From Sphaeroforma sirkka (Eukaryota > Opisthokonta > Ichthyosporea > Ichthyophonida), in assembly GCA_001586965.3 (NCBI GenBank), contig LUCW03000643.1:12501-59118 (forward strand): DNA of 46,618 nucleotides. The letters are read 5' to 3'. The notes beneath the pieces were generated by a model that worked only from the letters and a program-made list of their open reading frames with translations, was not told the DNA's origin and did no database searches. Both the position numbers and the translations under genes were made by a program. Below are positions 11,601 through 24,791 of this stretch, in pieces (position 1 is the first letter of the stretch; each line of letters starts with the position of its first letter).

Positions 11601-14600
11601 CACACAGCCTCGTTTCCGACCGTAGCCAACCATTGACACAAGCTCGTGTATCCAGCCATTGGTTATTGGACGTTAGTTGTAGCATTTTGGACTCGCGGTG
11701 ATCTTCTGTGGCTTTTTTATAGCATAGATTTAACTTAGACGTTGCCTTATATATGCCAATTGGAACGTCTACCCCAAGTCTCTGACATTTTGAATTCTGC
11801 TGCGCCTACGCTATAGCTATTTCAATCAATTTAGGACACCACTTCCCGATCATCGGCTCCCCACCGCATTATTTCCCTTCAACAAGAAGGTGCAGCAGTT
11901 AAATAGCACCAAGCTGGCTTCTCTCTGTAGCCAGGCTATGACGTTCCATGCACACGATCACGTCAACGGACTAAATAACTGTCATGACGAGACAGCCCTT
12001 TGGTATGTGTTGAAGGGCACGTGAAACGAATCAGCTGCCATTGACCTTATATGTTAAAAATAGTATGCAGTAGTCCACAAGCACATAGCTTGACCTGTGT
12101 TTGAACACATGCGAAATTCGCATGTGTATACTGTAGGATTACTCCTGAGTTTCATCGCCTATGTATTATTACACCTGCCCTGTGTTGAGTCTGCGGAATT
12201 GGTCGGTGAGGTTTATTGGGTGTATGCGAGCTTTCAGTATATATCATCGTAGTTCGGCACCCGCTACGATGGCTGGAGGTAGTCATTAGCATTTGCTTAT
12301 TTCCAAGCTTATTATTGCTTGTATAGCCAGTTTGTTTCGAGTGTGTATATAAAAGTACTATGTTGCACTACTCGCTCAAGTATATGCAGTGCCAATGCTA
12401 CTTTTCTCGACACTTTGGGCATACAGTATATATCTCTTATCAGGATTGATGGCCTATTGAGTGCGATCCTAACTTCCTGCTTCCACAACTGGCATTCAGA
12501 CGCTGTATTTGTCTTGGCATTGTACACTTTAGGGAATCCGAACTGTTTAAAGGAGGTAGCCTCGCCGAACGCGCGCTCCAATTGAAGACCAATGCGCGTG
12601 TGCTCCTGATCAGGAATCTCGACCTGAAAGGCACAGGTAAGTGTTTCTGTCGGCACTTTAGCGTGATTTTGATCTTGCAGAACGTAGATTTGTTTTAGTA
12701 TGCTAATGCACAACTTCCGGCGTGGCAATTGGATGTCCCACGTCAGAATTAACTGCCAAATGCTAATCTCAAGTTCAAACTGCGAGTGTACGTCGAGATA
12801 TGGTGCGTAAACAAGTAGTAGCGTACAAGCAGCACGAATGATTATGACTGTGTACAATACTATGGCGAAGAAAAATGCATATGGCGTGTATTGGGTGGGA
12901 GCTTTAAAGCCTAGTTCCTACTATGGATCTACGCCCGGAGTGCACATTGAACTTCGACCTTTTTTTTATCAATATTTGGCGTGAGATGGAATGCGTATAG
13001 AAGCTAGACATATATTCGAAAGACACCGGCTTGCTTCTGTTTCTGATAGCCGTGTCTTGCCCTTTATATCAGAGCAAGTATATGCATCCGCATTCAATTT
13101 TGTAGCCTAGCACCTGAATTTATACCTCGACGTACCCTTTTACTTGCGAAGATAAACTCAAACCTCTGATCAATGGATCGAGCGGCGTAGTGACCAACTG
13201 GACATCAAAGGTAGAGGCCGAACAGGCCGTACAACACCGAATGAACTATTTATCTACACGGGTATGCTACTACATATTCTCATTTCAGTTTCGCCTTAAG
13301 TGTGTAATTCGGTATGAGTGTCATAAGGTATTATGCAACACGAGCTCACTTCCCTACTGAAATATTAGAAATTTTGGGCTTGATAAGTAACATTTAGTAT
13401 TGTAATGCTGTGTGGTCGCTTGGCCTTTCCCTTTAAAAATGAGCATTGTATGCATGGTCCGTGCCGTGTTTGAATGCTAGATGCAAACTCTTTTGGATAA
13501 AACCTTACCTTTTAGATCGGCAAGAAGTACATACATATCGCTCTCAAGCTGGTCCTGTCGCTTCTTTCAAATGTGGTGTGTCAACTGACGATTCTCATAC
13601 TTTCTTGATTGTCATTTCGGATATGTATTCCTCTATGGATAGCATGATTGTTCTATCGATTTAGATAATAGCTGTGATTTATTGTCTATACCGTATCATA
13701 CAAGTGTACTCTCAAGTATACGCACATGGGGTTTTTCTAATATACCAGATGCTATATCAATGTGTTATAACTAGAGCAGTTAGTGTTTTGCTTCGAGTAA
13801 AATTATTTTTGAGGAAACTATGCTTCCTTTCTGAGAAGACAGTCGCACAGGCAATTTTGCACATTTTCAATAATATATTTCATCATTTCGGCGTAGGTGG
13901 AGGCTCTCCATTCAGCCCTTGGGCACGGAGAATATTCAAGGGGCTCTCGCGCCTGTGAAATCTCAGATGAACGAGCGGTACGTACAAAGGAGTATTACGG
14001 CCGCCAAAAGGATGAGATGCTGTGCTGTCAGCCTTTGCCCTACTGTTGGCTTTTTGAACTGATTTGTTGTTTAACTGTAAACTTTGAAACGGGTTTGCGT
14101 TTACGTTTTTCTCTTTTGTCACGTTGTACGGTGTAGTGAGAGTTTCGAAGCCTCGCGGTTGATTGTGGTTCAAAGACTAGAATATGCTTACAAATATTCG
14201 TGTGAATCAGCAGCAGCAGCCCCGAGTATGAACCTCAGTGCAGTAGGAATCTCGTGTAACGATCTTGATTTGTTGATTCCCAGATAGCATTCCTTTTTGC
14301 AACGATCAAACAGTGCGAGGTGGAACACGAGTTGCTGCAAATAGTGGCCGCGAAGTACAAATGGAAATTACCCGTTGTCGAGTTCAATAATGGGCGACAG
14401 ATGATCATACTACCATGTCTCTTCAGGAATGAGGTCATGGGTCAAGGTGTGTATGTGATGTATTAGTCTACGCGTATTTTTGGCAAGGAGATGATGACAG
14501 GTGTATCGAGTAGGTTGAATTATATTACCGATTTCAACTGTGTAGGCGCCTGTCTATCCGCAATGTACATATTGATTTTCTTGTGTGCGCTCTGGTTACT

Positions 14601-16408
14601 TAATTATTCGTCTATTAGAGAGAAGACTTGACATAGGTTGCTGGCCAGCCCCGTGTATTCAATACACCAACAGTGTATCCTATCCCACCCTTCTGCATGG
14701 GGAATCGCCTACTCATCTGCTCCTGGACATCAAGCCTACACACTCGTGCTATCTAGATGCCTTCACGGTTGCGCATTTACACGCATCTACACACCTCGCA
14801 TCCAATTAGGTATGACTTATCGTCTACAAATACCTTTGAAACTGGGATGGGCTGTGAGTATTCACAAGTCTCAGGGGATGACTCTCACGGCCGGCAATGT
14901 ATCTACAGCTGGGGCCTTTGTAGAAGGTCAATCTTACGGTGAGTCACGCACAATATTATTTTTCTCATATTTGCTTGGGGGTTTATTTTGTAGTTTATGC
15001 GGGACTTCTGGGTTCTGGGGTCTACGATGCCGCTTGTGCCTCTGGATGAGCGAGTAGTGTTATCTAATGACCTCAATATGAAAGTGGACTTTTTTGTGTG
15101 TGTGTGTGCTCGAAATTTTTATTTGTTATCTACCCGTACGTACAAAAGAGGGATTTGTGAGCCTGTCATATCTGCGGGCGAATTGGTCTACAATAGAAAA
15201 TCATCTATTTCGTATTCCAAGACCCGATGTTCTGTTCTGGCTGTCCAACTCGTTAAGAATTCATTTACCTTACCGTTCCGTCCGTGTGCAGTGGCTTTAT
15301 CTCGGGTAACGGGTCCAGAGGCACTCTATATGATTGATATTTTGACCATGAAGGACATCAAAATGCCCAGGCAACCGGTGATATACAATCAGATCATGGC
15401 TCAGCTAGACATGTTATCTAGGGTGAGTTCGTACTTTTGTGCACCGTATGTACAACACTATGTCGCAGTACTTATATTTATCTCTGCAGATTCATTGATT
15501 TGATTAATTGTATTGTTTTATCATATACCAAAACCAGCTAAAATAATGTTCCTTGGACCGCTATGTACATTGAGCTTCGTTTTTCCATTTTTTGCTGTTC
15601 GTTGCCGAACTTCAGGAGTAATAATTCTGCTCCTTATATTTCTAATTAGAAACTGTGTGTGCTTACGGGCGAGAAGAAATGGTTGACCATGGGTCCTCGT
15701 GAATTGGTGGACAAAATCAAATTATATGACACGATACCGAGAGATATTAAATTAGCCATCGTTAACTTGGTCAAGCGACTTACACCATGGGCGAGGACCA
15801 ACATGGAGAACGAGGTGTGTGTGTGTGGAAGTAGCTTTTCCATGGTTTATTGCTTTGCTAGTGGTGTGAAAGTTTTACATGGCCCTATGCGGTTGTGCAC
15901 TGACGAGTACACTGTGTTGCAGCAGCTATTTCTCGCGGCACGGGGGGGGTTTTGGGGGGGGGGGGTGTTATGAAGCTTTGTCGTATGTCGACACGCGTAT
16001 GACTAGCATCAATTATACTTCATTTTGCGATTACCAAGTTTGTGTGCCAGTATAGCTAGAAAAGATCATTTGAGGGTGAAATCAAACACTCCCCGTATAT
16101 TGGACAGTAACCAGTGGCATGTGAATATATATTGAGCAACTCCACTAAGTGCCCATCAGCAGACTGTCTGACCCAAATGCGATGCAGTATCCTCTGTGTT
16201 GTATTTTACAAGAAATAATATGCATTTCGATGACGAATTTTGCACAATCGCGAACGTGCAGGTGAAACATTGGAACACTATCAGTCCGAAGCAATCGCGC
16301 AATTACCCATCGACGGGTTCCAACATACAATGCTACAAATGTAGGCAGATGGGGCACTACTCGTCAAAATGCCCATCTGCGGGTTTCTCTGTATCTAGAT
16401 ATAGGTGA
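5630..16408 (+). CDS. PIF1: PIF1-family DNA helicase with CCCH finger and CCHC knuckle, 18 exons
   Basis: PIF1 enzymes are ATP-driven 5'-3' DNA helicases that act on stalled forks, telomeres, mtDNA and G-quadruplexes. Proposed exons: 5630-6799, 7010-7154, 7386-7556, 8011-8245, 8670-8831, 9337-9436, 9943-10167, 10643-10779, 11142-11348, 11835-12002, 12533-12636, 13152-13261, 13897-13977, 14284-14446, 14810-14938, 15292-15422, 15650-15814, 16262-16408. All joints keep frame; the total is 1249 residues. Order: low-complexity N-terminus (1-390), CCCH finger C416-X10-C427-X5-C433-X3-H437, Walker A GSAGVGKS (609-616), motif Ia APTGVAA, Walker B DEIS (694-697), GDFLQLPP (741-748), CYRQ (813-816), LINGSSGVV (947-955), LGWAVSIHKSQG (1071-1082), VALSRV (1103-1108), CCHC knuckle C1225-X2-C1228-X4-H1233-X4-C1238. 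All catalytic motifs look intact. Exon 13 (13897-13977) is the least certain. Confidence 0.92.
6110..6321 (+). repeat. Three imperfect peptide repeats in helicase exon 1
   Basis: Residues about 161-230 of the PIF1-like protein hold three diverged units of roughly 23-27 residues. Each begins with a K/R-A-(A/T)-G-x-(K/R)-(K/N)-E core and ends near a GH or GQH. The surrounding 390-residue exon is rich in Thr, Ser, Ala, Gln and Asn, and probably disordered. Confidence 0.6.
15942..15965 (+). other. G8-T4-G12 run in the last helicase intron
   Basis: Eight Gs, four Ts and twelve Gs sit in the intron at 15815-16261. The tract could form a G-quadruplex in DNA and in the unspliced transcript, because it lies on the coding strand. 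Long G runs are also sequencing-error hotspots, so exact lengths may be off. Confidence 0.75.
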
Positions 16409-18097
16409 TCCTTGGACTAACTCAACAAACAGCGATTAAATACCGCTCTAGTACATCCGCACGCATCATTGACACGTGCTGCCTGTCGAGTGTGCCAATA
16501 GAGAGATTCGTCTGCCTATGCTGTGACATCTACTTCTCAATCAGTAGTAGGATGCACATGAACGCAATGATTCTGAGGGCTGCGACAGACCACAGGCGCT
16601 GTGTGTCTCAATCAACCCTTCGAGTGGCTTTCTTTCTATCGACCTATATTGCTGGATCACATATGCACCACCAGAGATTCAAACGACCATATGAGCATGC
16701 CTGTCGTGACGGTTGCGAGATGGCACAGCTGTGTACTTGAAACAATGATGCAATACCTACGCATGATATAGATTGAGTGTGGTGTATAGATTTGATTTTA
16801 CACCTCCTGCTCACTAAACGCCGTGCGTGTACAAGGACTTTAACAAATCTCTTGAAAGATGCAGTATCAATCGCATTTTCAGTTTTTTTTTCTCAATGAA
16901 ACAAGCGCCTGACAGGAGTATGGGGCTTTGTAGAGCTATACATTTCCAAGAGATCATTCCAAAGTGCCATTCATATTCTGGTGGCTGGAGCGCTAAAGAT
17001 TTACTTGCCATCTGCATGTACTCGGATGGCGCGGCAAATTCCCGCCATCAAGGAGCACATGGCACCGCCGCCATGGTCGTCCGCCGGGCATCCCGTATAA
17101 GCTAAGCGATGGAATCTCTGGTATAACAACGTATGTTGAGCTGAATTTTCATTGGGTTCTGTGCTTGCTGAACACTGTACCCCATCCGCGCACATCCACA
17201 ACTGAGCTCGACAATGGTTTACTTAGAATCAGACACTTTACATTCACAGCGCAAATCACTAATGTTGAATGGGACGGGAATGTTTCAAAATAAATAGCAA
17301 TCAACTTATCTCATGTCATGTGTGAAAGTCTATCAGGCTGGTCTAGATATTTTTTGTTTGTAGTGAGTACTTGGGGTCAAGAACGTATAAGAATTTTCTC
17401 TCCGCCGTCGATTCCTCAGAAATACATTAGCTTTGAGTATTGCTCACTTTCGATGTTCATTGCCGTGTCAACAATCTGCTTAGTGCACTACTTTCCATTG
17501 TATGTGGTGGATCTTCTCAGTAGTTTCTCCAGTAAATGATGTGCGAGATTTGTGCATCAGATGATATCAAACTTTACACACCACTGCATGAATCCCCCTT
17601 AGTGACCAGCTGTAAGTGACTCGCTTTGAGGCGGAAGGTAGCATGCACGCAAGCGGGTAGACCGATTTAGATATCATTATTCATCCATCTGGGGGTTTTC
17701 CTTATCGGTCGCTGCTACCATTCTGTTGAGCTCTCGAAATCAAAAGCCGATCAGCAACCAAAGGGCTTTGACTTTGGCGCGTGCAATGAAACGATTTGAA
17801 TCTCTAGCTTCTTATATGTGACAGTGTTTGAGAGCAACCGCATGCTCCGAACCTAGAACATATCACCAATATCGAGTAAATGATATGACCGATAGCATTC
17901 AATACGAAATATCAAATTATCGTATTCAAATAACGTCGCTAGGCATGTAAACGCCACAACCACTTTTTGCCGTTAATAGTACCAAGTGAAGTGGTTTTCA
18001 TTTCCATACCAAAATATAGAATTGAGCTTAAATGTTACGCTAGGTTGACTCACCTCCTGCGCAGAGAAGTATTAATTCAGCCGAGGCAACAGCGATG
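16409..18097. other. Non-coding, downstream of the helicase gene
   Basis: No exon with a recognisable protein or convincing splice context was found. Open frames at 16405-16740 (plus), 16814-17201 (minus) and 17318-17539 (plus) have no family signature. An AATAAA near 17290 could be a polyadenylation signal but is far from the stop codon. Confidence 0.5.
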
Positions 18098-18680
18098 GAC
18101 ATCTCGACTCGTTCTTGAACTACTTTTGAGAGCAACAGTATGAAAGCACATCTCTAAAGTTGGTCTGGGGCAATACTGTGGATCCAAGTTCTTATGATGG
18201 AATGTCTGATCTTAAGGCGATTGCGGCAAAAGAATGGGTTGTGTATGATTCGCAGGAAACACATCAATCTATTATCCCGAGGTACAACACACACAACAAG
18301 TAGGTAGTTATACTACAGTGATTGACATCTCCAACTAGTTCTTGAAGTGCTTTTGAGGGCAACATCATGGAAGTGTATATCTAAAGTGGGTACGGGGCAC
18401 AACTGCGGATCCACATCCTTATGATGGAATGACTGATCTTAAGGCGGTTGCGGCAAAAGGATACTGGGTTGTGTATGATTCGCAGGAAACACACCAAATT
18501 ATTCTTCTAAGGTACAAAACAGACAACAAGTAGGACATTAAGTAACCACGATTGATATCTCAACTCGTTCCTGAAGTGCTTTTGAAAGCAATAACATGGA
18601 GGTGTATCTCTAAAGTTGGTCTTTGGTCGGGCACTACTGCGGATCCAGTTCCTTATGATTGAGTCTTATCAAGAATACTG
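18098..18680. repeat. Diverged tandem repeat, unit about 227 bp
   Basis: Three units begin near 18098, 18324 and 18554; the third is cut short. Shared landmarks are GACATCTC..ACTCGTTC, GTGCTTTTGA, GCGGATCCA, CTTATGATGGAATG, ATCTTAAGGCG and TGTGTATGATTCGCAGGAAACACA. Single-base changes and small indels separate the copies, so the array is old. I see no preserved reading frame. Confidence 0.85.
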
Positions 18681-21600
18681 GATTGTGTATACTTCGCAGA
18701 AGACCTACACCTCAGAAATTCAGCTACGGACACTGACTGTATGGTGCAGAGAAAGTACATCGATGTATTTCCATGAATATAGTAAGATATCTGTATTCAT
18801 TATATATCAGTACACCCTCATTTTCAGCGACTTCTTTTAAATCATATAACCATAGATCAGAGTAGAATTCGATTACAATTTTCAGGCTGAACTTGAGTAG
18901 TATTTGCAAGACCACGTGCTTTCTGATGACTTCCATGCCTTATTCTTGTTGTACTTCCAATTCTCAATTGAAGCTTGAAGATTGGGAGCGAACACATCGA
19001 TATGACCATCGACTATTTCATGCATTCATTAGAAGCCACATTCATCGACAATATTATTTAATGATAGGGAACCCTCTCTTGACACTGTTACCGGTTGGGG
19101 CAACCTCAAAGGCAAGATAGACTCTGTGCGAAGTCTTTTGTAAAGAATGCAGACACATATATCTAACTTCAAAAGCAGCCAATTTTAAGAAACTTGAGTG
19201 CAATTTGCTGATACAAATTGGAACCGTTAGCATTCACCCAGAAGAAAGCCCCCATTGTGAATTTACTGAACAGCGGTGTGTTCCTTGCACGGAATCCTGT
19301 TAGGGAGAGCCACGCTTAAATTTTGCACTTCGGAATGTACTCTATGAAACAATAAAACAATAATGTCTCATTCAATCACTTCATCCCTGTCGATTGTGCA
19401 GGACATAGTACGAATAAAGTAAAACAACAAACCATCAGCTATGTTGCGTCATCATCTCGCAATTTATAGTTTAACGCCGTGATCTAATCACGAGTATGCA
19501 ATGAACTAAGCGGGTACTTGCAGCTGAAGATCAATGTGAAGATTGGTTCAGAAATTGATTATCGCCGCTGTCTCACAAAAGTTGTCAGCAAATACTATTA
19601 AACGTGAAACCCTACATAAGAGTGAAAATTAGATCAAATACATATTTGTGATTTTAAACCTTTACGTGGTGACAACTAGAAAACAACAGACAGTCTTGGC
19701 GTACACAGGAATTTCGAGCTCAAATTACATTGAGCATTTTAATGGACACAAATTTTTGTGCTGAAATGTTTGTAAACTTCGTAAAGAGGTTCATCAAATT
19801 AATTTTGATTACTTATAGAGGTAAAAATTGGGTTGGCACGGTCTTTCGTACTAGTTTACAGTATAGTGAATAACAAACAGTCCAGAGTAACTTTGTGGGA
19901 TCGAGGTCATACATCATCGAACGTCCTTAGTAAAGCGGTTGACATAATCCCGTATTGAAGCTAACACTTTATAGGTATGCACCTGCTCGCGCTTATCTGC
20001 TCGCCTTTTAAAAATATCATTGATATTACATTCAATCCGTCGTGTAAAACTCCACGAGACAATACAGAGCCTGTAGTTCTCTTATATCTCATCTAGCGGT
20101 TTAAATGAGCACCTTGGAGGCAGGTGAATATCCACCTACTGGTAGTACACAATATTATGTTCATTTCAAGGCAAGTGATGATAATCATAGGGCAATACAC
20201 GATAATCTTCACAACAATTATATCATGGCTGTATCTAATATAAATCCCCACTTCTCGGTTATTGAGAGGTAGCCGATGTGCACCGCGAGTGGCGTTTCAA
20301 AGACGCTGCTATACATCATGGAATATTCTTTATGATACATCTACGAGATATCGTGTGCCGCTATATTAGACAGTCATCGGCACTCCAATACTAATATAAC
20401 CCATGGGTTCCACAGTGCTAGTGTATTGAGACTATTTAAAATGCAACTCGGTTGTATGTGGTTGACTATAAATCATCAGGAGAGTTGATTATATGTTATC
20501 TACCGTGCACAGGAATCGTATTATTAGAGTTGATTGGTAGATATTTCAACACTGTTTAATAAAAAGTTGATGTCGGCTATATGGTCTGTTCTATGGTCCG
20601 AAGTTTCCAATATTTTCGTATATACACTCAAGCGGAGAGGATCAGTTACAGAGATTTGAGGTAGTACTCAAATTTTGTTTCTGTTGGTATATTTGTTTTT
20701 TTTCTGCATATGCCGTCAAGAAGTTGCTAATTGGGTTTTAAGCGATCGTGATTCCAGATTTGGTCAATGTAGATCATCATAGAGGTTAGCTCGGACTCAG
20801 TCATGAATATGATTTTCTCATGTTATTTTTATACAACCACCATAATTACAACTTCATGTATATTAATCCACCAAATATTTATGTTTTGAGTAGATATATG
20901 CTTAACATATATATCTGGCTGAAATTTACAAAGTACGACACAGATTGTAATTTAGTATTAGTTCCGAGTGTATATATTGTTGCTGGCAGTTCGTGACAGG
21001 GTTTTAATATACAACTTAAATCTATCGCTGGCCAATCGGGATTGTATTTAATATGTTGGCGGTATGTCTAGATTTGTGTGCGGATTCGGCCAATTCTAAT
21101 GGCCATACGTGAGTACCAAATATATAATACGTAGAAAGTTTTTATACATCAATTTATCTGTTGAGCTTCAGAAAAGTGGTGCAGTCGAGATTTGATCCAT
21201 CAAGAATTTGGGTACAGCGGCATCATAGAAGACATTTTAGTCTTCATATGCAATTGGCATATGCACTCGATCTATACAACGTATGTGTTTGGTTATTTCA
21301 CATCGAACTCAGACGACTTTTTTTTCGGAGTGATGTCTCTCATAATTTCCGCAGCTGTACTGCTCGACCCGTGATTAACCGCACAGGAATAAAGTTCGGA
21401 ATTAAGCGGACTTTGAAGTTGTATGGCGGAGTTGGATGATTTATATGTGGGTACAGACTTTGCACCCATGCATGCAAGATCAGTATCAATTGGGTTTAAA
21501 GTTTATTAACATCAATTGTTTTGTAACTCTCGGGGCGACTGTCTCTAGTATAAACAAACATGGAAATCGTTCATGCGAATGCTATGGTCTCCTTGTAGTT

Positions 21601-21814
21601 GTTGATCAGGTATCCAAATTATATGTGCGTAAATGCAATCTTCTGTATTGAAATTATGTTGTGGACATCAACAGAACACAGAATCTTAAAAGATGCCAAA
21701 TAATATGACTAAACTTCAGTTCTGTGCGGACCAGCCAGTTTAGTCGTGGGCTAGTTAGTAGATTGCTATTGAACTATTCGTAGAGTTGATTCAAAATGAT
21801 ATGAGTTTGATTTA
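18681..21814. other. Non-coding AT-rich stretch
   Basis: No supported genes, RNA genes or clear repeats were seen. The open frames at 18893-19120 and 21161-21439 are short, lack family features and lack convincing splice partners. Confidence 0.5.
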
Positions 21815-23800
21815 GGACTACGAGCAGTCAACATAATAGCGTGCACACTAATTATGTGTGTACTTGAATAGAAAGAAATATGCCAATTAATTCAATAGTA
21901 TATTGTATACAAGCACAGAACAACTAGATAATACACATGCACTATCGTGTCGTAGCTCACAACATACAGCACATTGAAGGCCCTAGATGAGTTTTTAATT
22001 TAGCCCCTATCACTATATGTATAATATTGTGCGGAAATTGGGAGTAAAAGCCGAATAATTTAATGATGTGGATATTCTAATCAAATAGAAAGGATTACGA
22101 ATAGTCCACATAATAGCGCGCACAATTATGTTGTGTGTACTTGAATAAAAAGAGATATGTCGATTATTTAATAGTTTAGTGGCCCGGCATGAATGTGGTT
22201 TGAAGTATACAAGCATAAGACAACTATATGATTTACACGCACTAATGTGTCGTAGCTCACAACACACAGCACATCGAAGGCCTTAGATGAGCTTCAAATT
22301 CTGCCCATATCATTATATGTATAATATTGTGCGGAAGTTGGGAGTGAAAGCCGAGTAAGTTCATGACGTGAATATTCTAATCAAATGTAAGGAATGCACT
22401 GACGTTGATTTCTCCAAAACTAAAACACAGAAATAGAGATTTTACCTGCAAATTAACGTTGCGCGACCAATTGTGCTTTTTTTTCTCGCTTATAATGGCA
22501 TATCTACCTTCTTCCAGAGGAGTTCAAGAATACTTTATATCTGATTTTCAATGTCGATCTCTTTATATTTTAAAATATACTGAGTTATGTGAGTTTATAG
22601 TGTACATAATAATATACCTGAGTTAAGCGTGATGACGATTTTTATCAATGCAACACAGTTGTATATTTCTATTGGTGACCTCAATAGTCCCGATTTAACA
22701 TAATAGCCTTGAGTTTGTATTATACTTCTATAGTTCAAACGTACGTATTTTGTCTGTGGCTTCTTTCGTACCACTTTTTTATATATAGAGTACTTCGCTT
22801 TCATCTATCCCGAGTTTTGGGAGCTTTCTATTATGCGGTCTGGGTCATTAACGATATATATTGTATTCCCTAGTATGGCCGTACTCTGCTTGGGCCTATG
22901 ATCGTTATGATACAATCTGGAGACAAGCAATTGTACCCAGCCATAACGCCTGTTCGACATCTAAGATAGCAATATTCACAGATACTTCACTACAATACCC
23001 TTACAATGTGATATCGTAATCGGTATTTATGTTATACATGCTCTATCATGTCGCGCATCAGAGACCGCTAAATATGTTTCGAAAACAACCGGTCATCACT
23101 ATATGCATAAAATTGTGCAAAAATTCACAAGCTGAATAAGTTTACGATGTGAACCTTCTGAGCAATCTTAATGAATGCACTTATGTCGGCTCTCAAAAAA
23201 AAGAAAATTTTGGACGAGAAATGCCGCACGCAGATAAAGGTTGCGTGACCAAATGTACTGTTTGTCTCGCTTTTAATGGCATATCCGCTCATTCTTATAC
23301 GCTGCCTTTTGTCAAAGAAGTCAGGAATACTTTGCATATGATTTTCAATGTAAAGTTCTTCAGGTTTTATTAGTTCTAAGATTTGTGAGTTTGTTGCATA
23401 TGATATAACTTATATATATTGTATGTGCAATGTTGTATATTCCTATTTATAATCTTATCTGTCTCGATTTAACATAACAATCTTGAGTTTCCAAACATTA
23501 TTTCTAAAGGACGCGAGTACTTTGTCCATGGCTACTTCCGTATAGCTTTTTTACATCGAGTTCTTCACATTCCATTTATCCTGAATTTTGTGAGTTTTGT
23601 ATTGTACGATCTGATCTATTAACGAGATATAACCCATGCTATATCATGACCAGTTTTTTGTCCGGACCTATATTTAGTACAATCTAAAACAAGGAAATGT
23701 GCTCGGTCGTATCGCCTGTTAGACGTTCCAAGATAGCAACATTGACAAGTATTTCATTATAGTAGCCCTATGTGATAGCGTAACCATACCCTATGAACTT
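21815..23800. repeat. Nested tandem segmental duplications, about 277 bp and about 800 bp units
   Basis: A 277-bp segment (21815-22091) is repeated immediately at 22092 to about 22390. Shared landmarks are CATAATAGCG, GTGTGTACTTGAATA, GTGTCGTAGCTCACAACA, TATATGTATAATATTGTGCGGAA and GATATTCTAATCAAAT. The second copy then continues as a longer unit (about 22240-23030) that recurs, more diverged, at 23041-23800. Shared landmarks there are AATGGCATATC, TGATTTTCAATGT, CGATTTAACATAA, CTTGAGTTT, ATAACGCCTGTT/TATCGCCTGTT and AAGATAGCAA. No frame is conserved between copies, so the segment is probably non-coding. Confidence 0.8.
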
Positions 23801-24240
23801 TACGCAGGATAAACTGAAGCTGAACAGGTTCAGATTCTGGTACGCACGCAAATCCGACGATTGTATGTATTCGGTGAGATATGCACCTAATCGAAGATCT
23901 AGTAAAAGCAACAGCTTTCCCGAATATATCACATAGAGGGGCGAGATCGTAGACTACATTCCATGCAATATAATGTTATATTTTAGTACGATCCCGAAAG
24001 GCAGACCATAATTTCATTCATTTGCATATTCAAACTGCCGAGTATGTATTTAAAAATTACTATAATAATACCTTGTGTCTGTTCACAGAGAATGACTTCC
24101 AAGTATGAATATCCACACAAATTTGCAGTTTCTTTGGTCAATCGAACACAAGTGAGAATTCGTCCTTAGGCAGAACAAAATGTGACTACGATGAAATATT
24201 AAGTCGCTCCCAACTTCACCTGCGTCCTACTTCTCTCTGA

Positions 24241-24259
24241 CCCCCCCCCCCCCCCCCCC
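24241..24259. repeat. C19 homopolymer run
   Basis: Nineteen consecutive Cs follow CTCTGA, with CCCC a few bases on. Apart from this run, 23801-24791 holds nothing I can support. Confidence 0.9.
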
Positions 24260-24791
24260 ATCCCCGACGGCAACAGACCAGAATGAACATTATGTTTATT
24301 TTTTGTGTCTGTTTACCACGTAAGCAGTTATCGCAGGGTTCCATCGCAAGTATTTATACACATTGTAGCCATTGTCGTGCCTGTAATATCTTTACATACG
24401 CATAAGGTATCAATAATATATTTGTCAAAAGTTGGTGCTTCTCATTCAAGCGCACTCACTGCTCAGTCGACAACAGTTATACAATGGAAATTTTCAAATT
24501 CTTTACATTTGGTTGCAATCAAAAGGGTTTGCGAGAGGCGCCTGTTTTAATCTTTGCATGCCGCCCCGGATGTTCTGTATTCATTGGTATGTATTAAACG
24601 GGAATACAATATAGACGATTCTAGAAGATGGATAGGCATGAATCGATCGTAGCCATACAATCGAGAAGATAAAGTTGAACGGATATGCCTTGTAGATTGC
24701 AAGTCCACCTCTGCAAACGAGTGACGTTTTCAGCACCATTACTTCTCATGATTACAATACACGCCTCGATCTGAGGTTTTACGCTTATCAA

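Noticed and set aside
11320..11620. Alternative splicing at TAT|GTGAGT into an exon starting at GTATTTATTG
   Set aside because: No donor in the needed phase follows, whereas extending to 11348 restores frame and PIF1 similarity.
13516..13572. 57-bp phase-0 candidate exon in a helicase intron
   Set aside because: It keeps frame but has a weak donor (GTGGTG) and no family similarity; noted as a possible optional exon.
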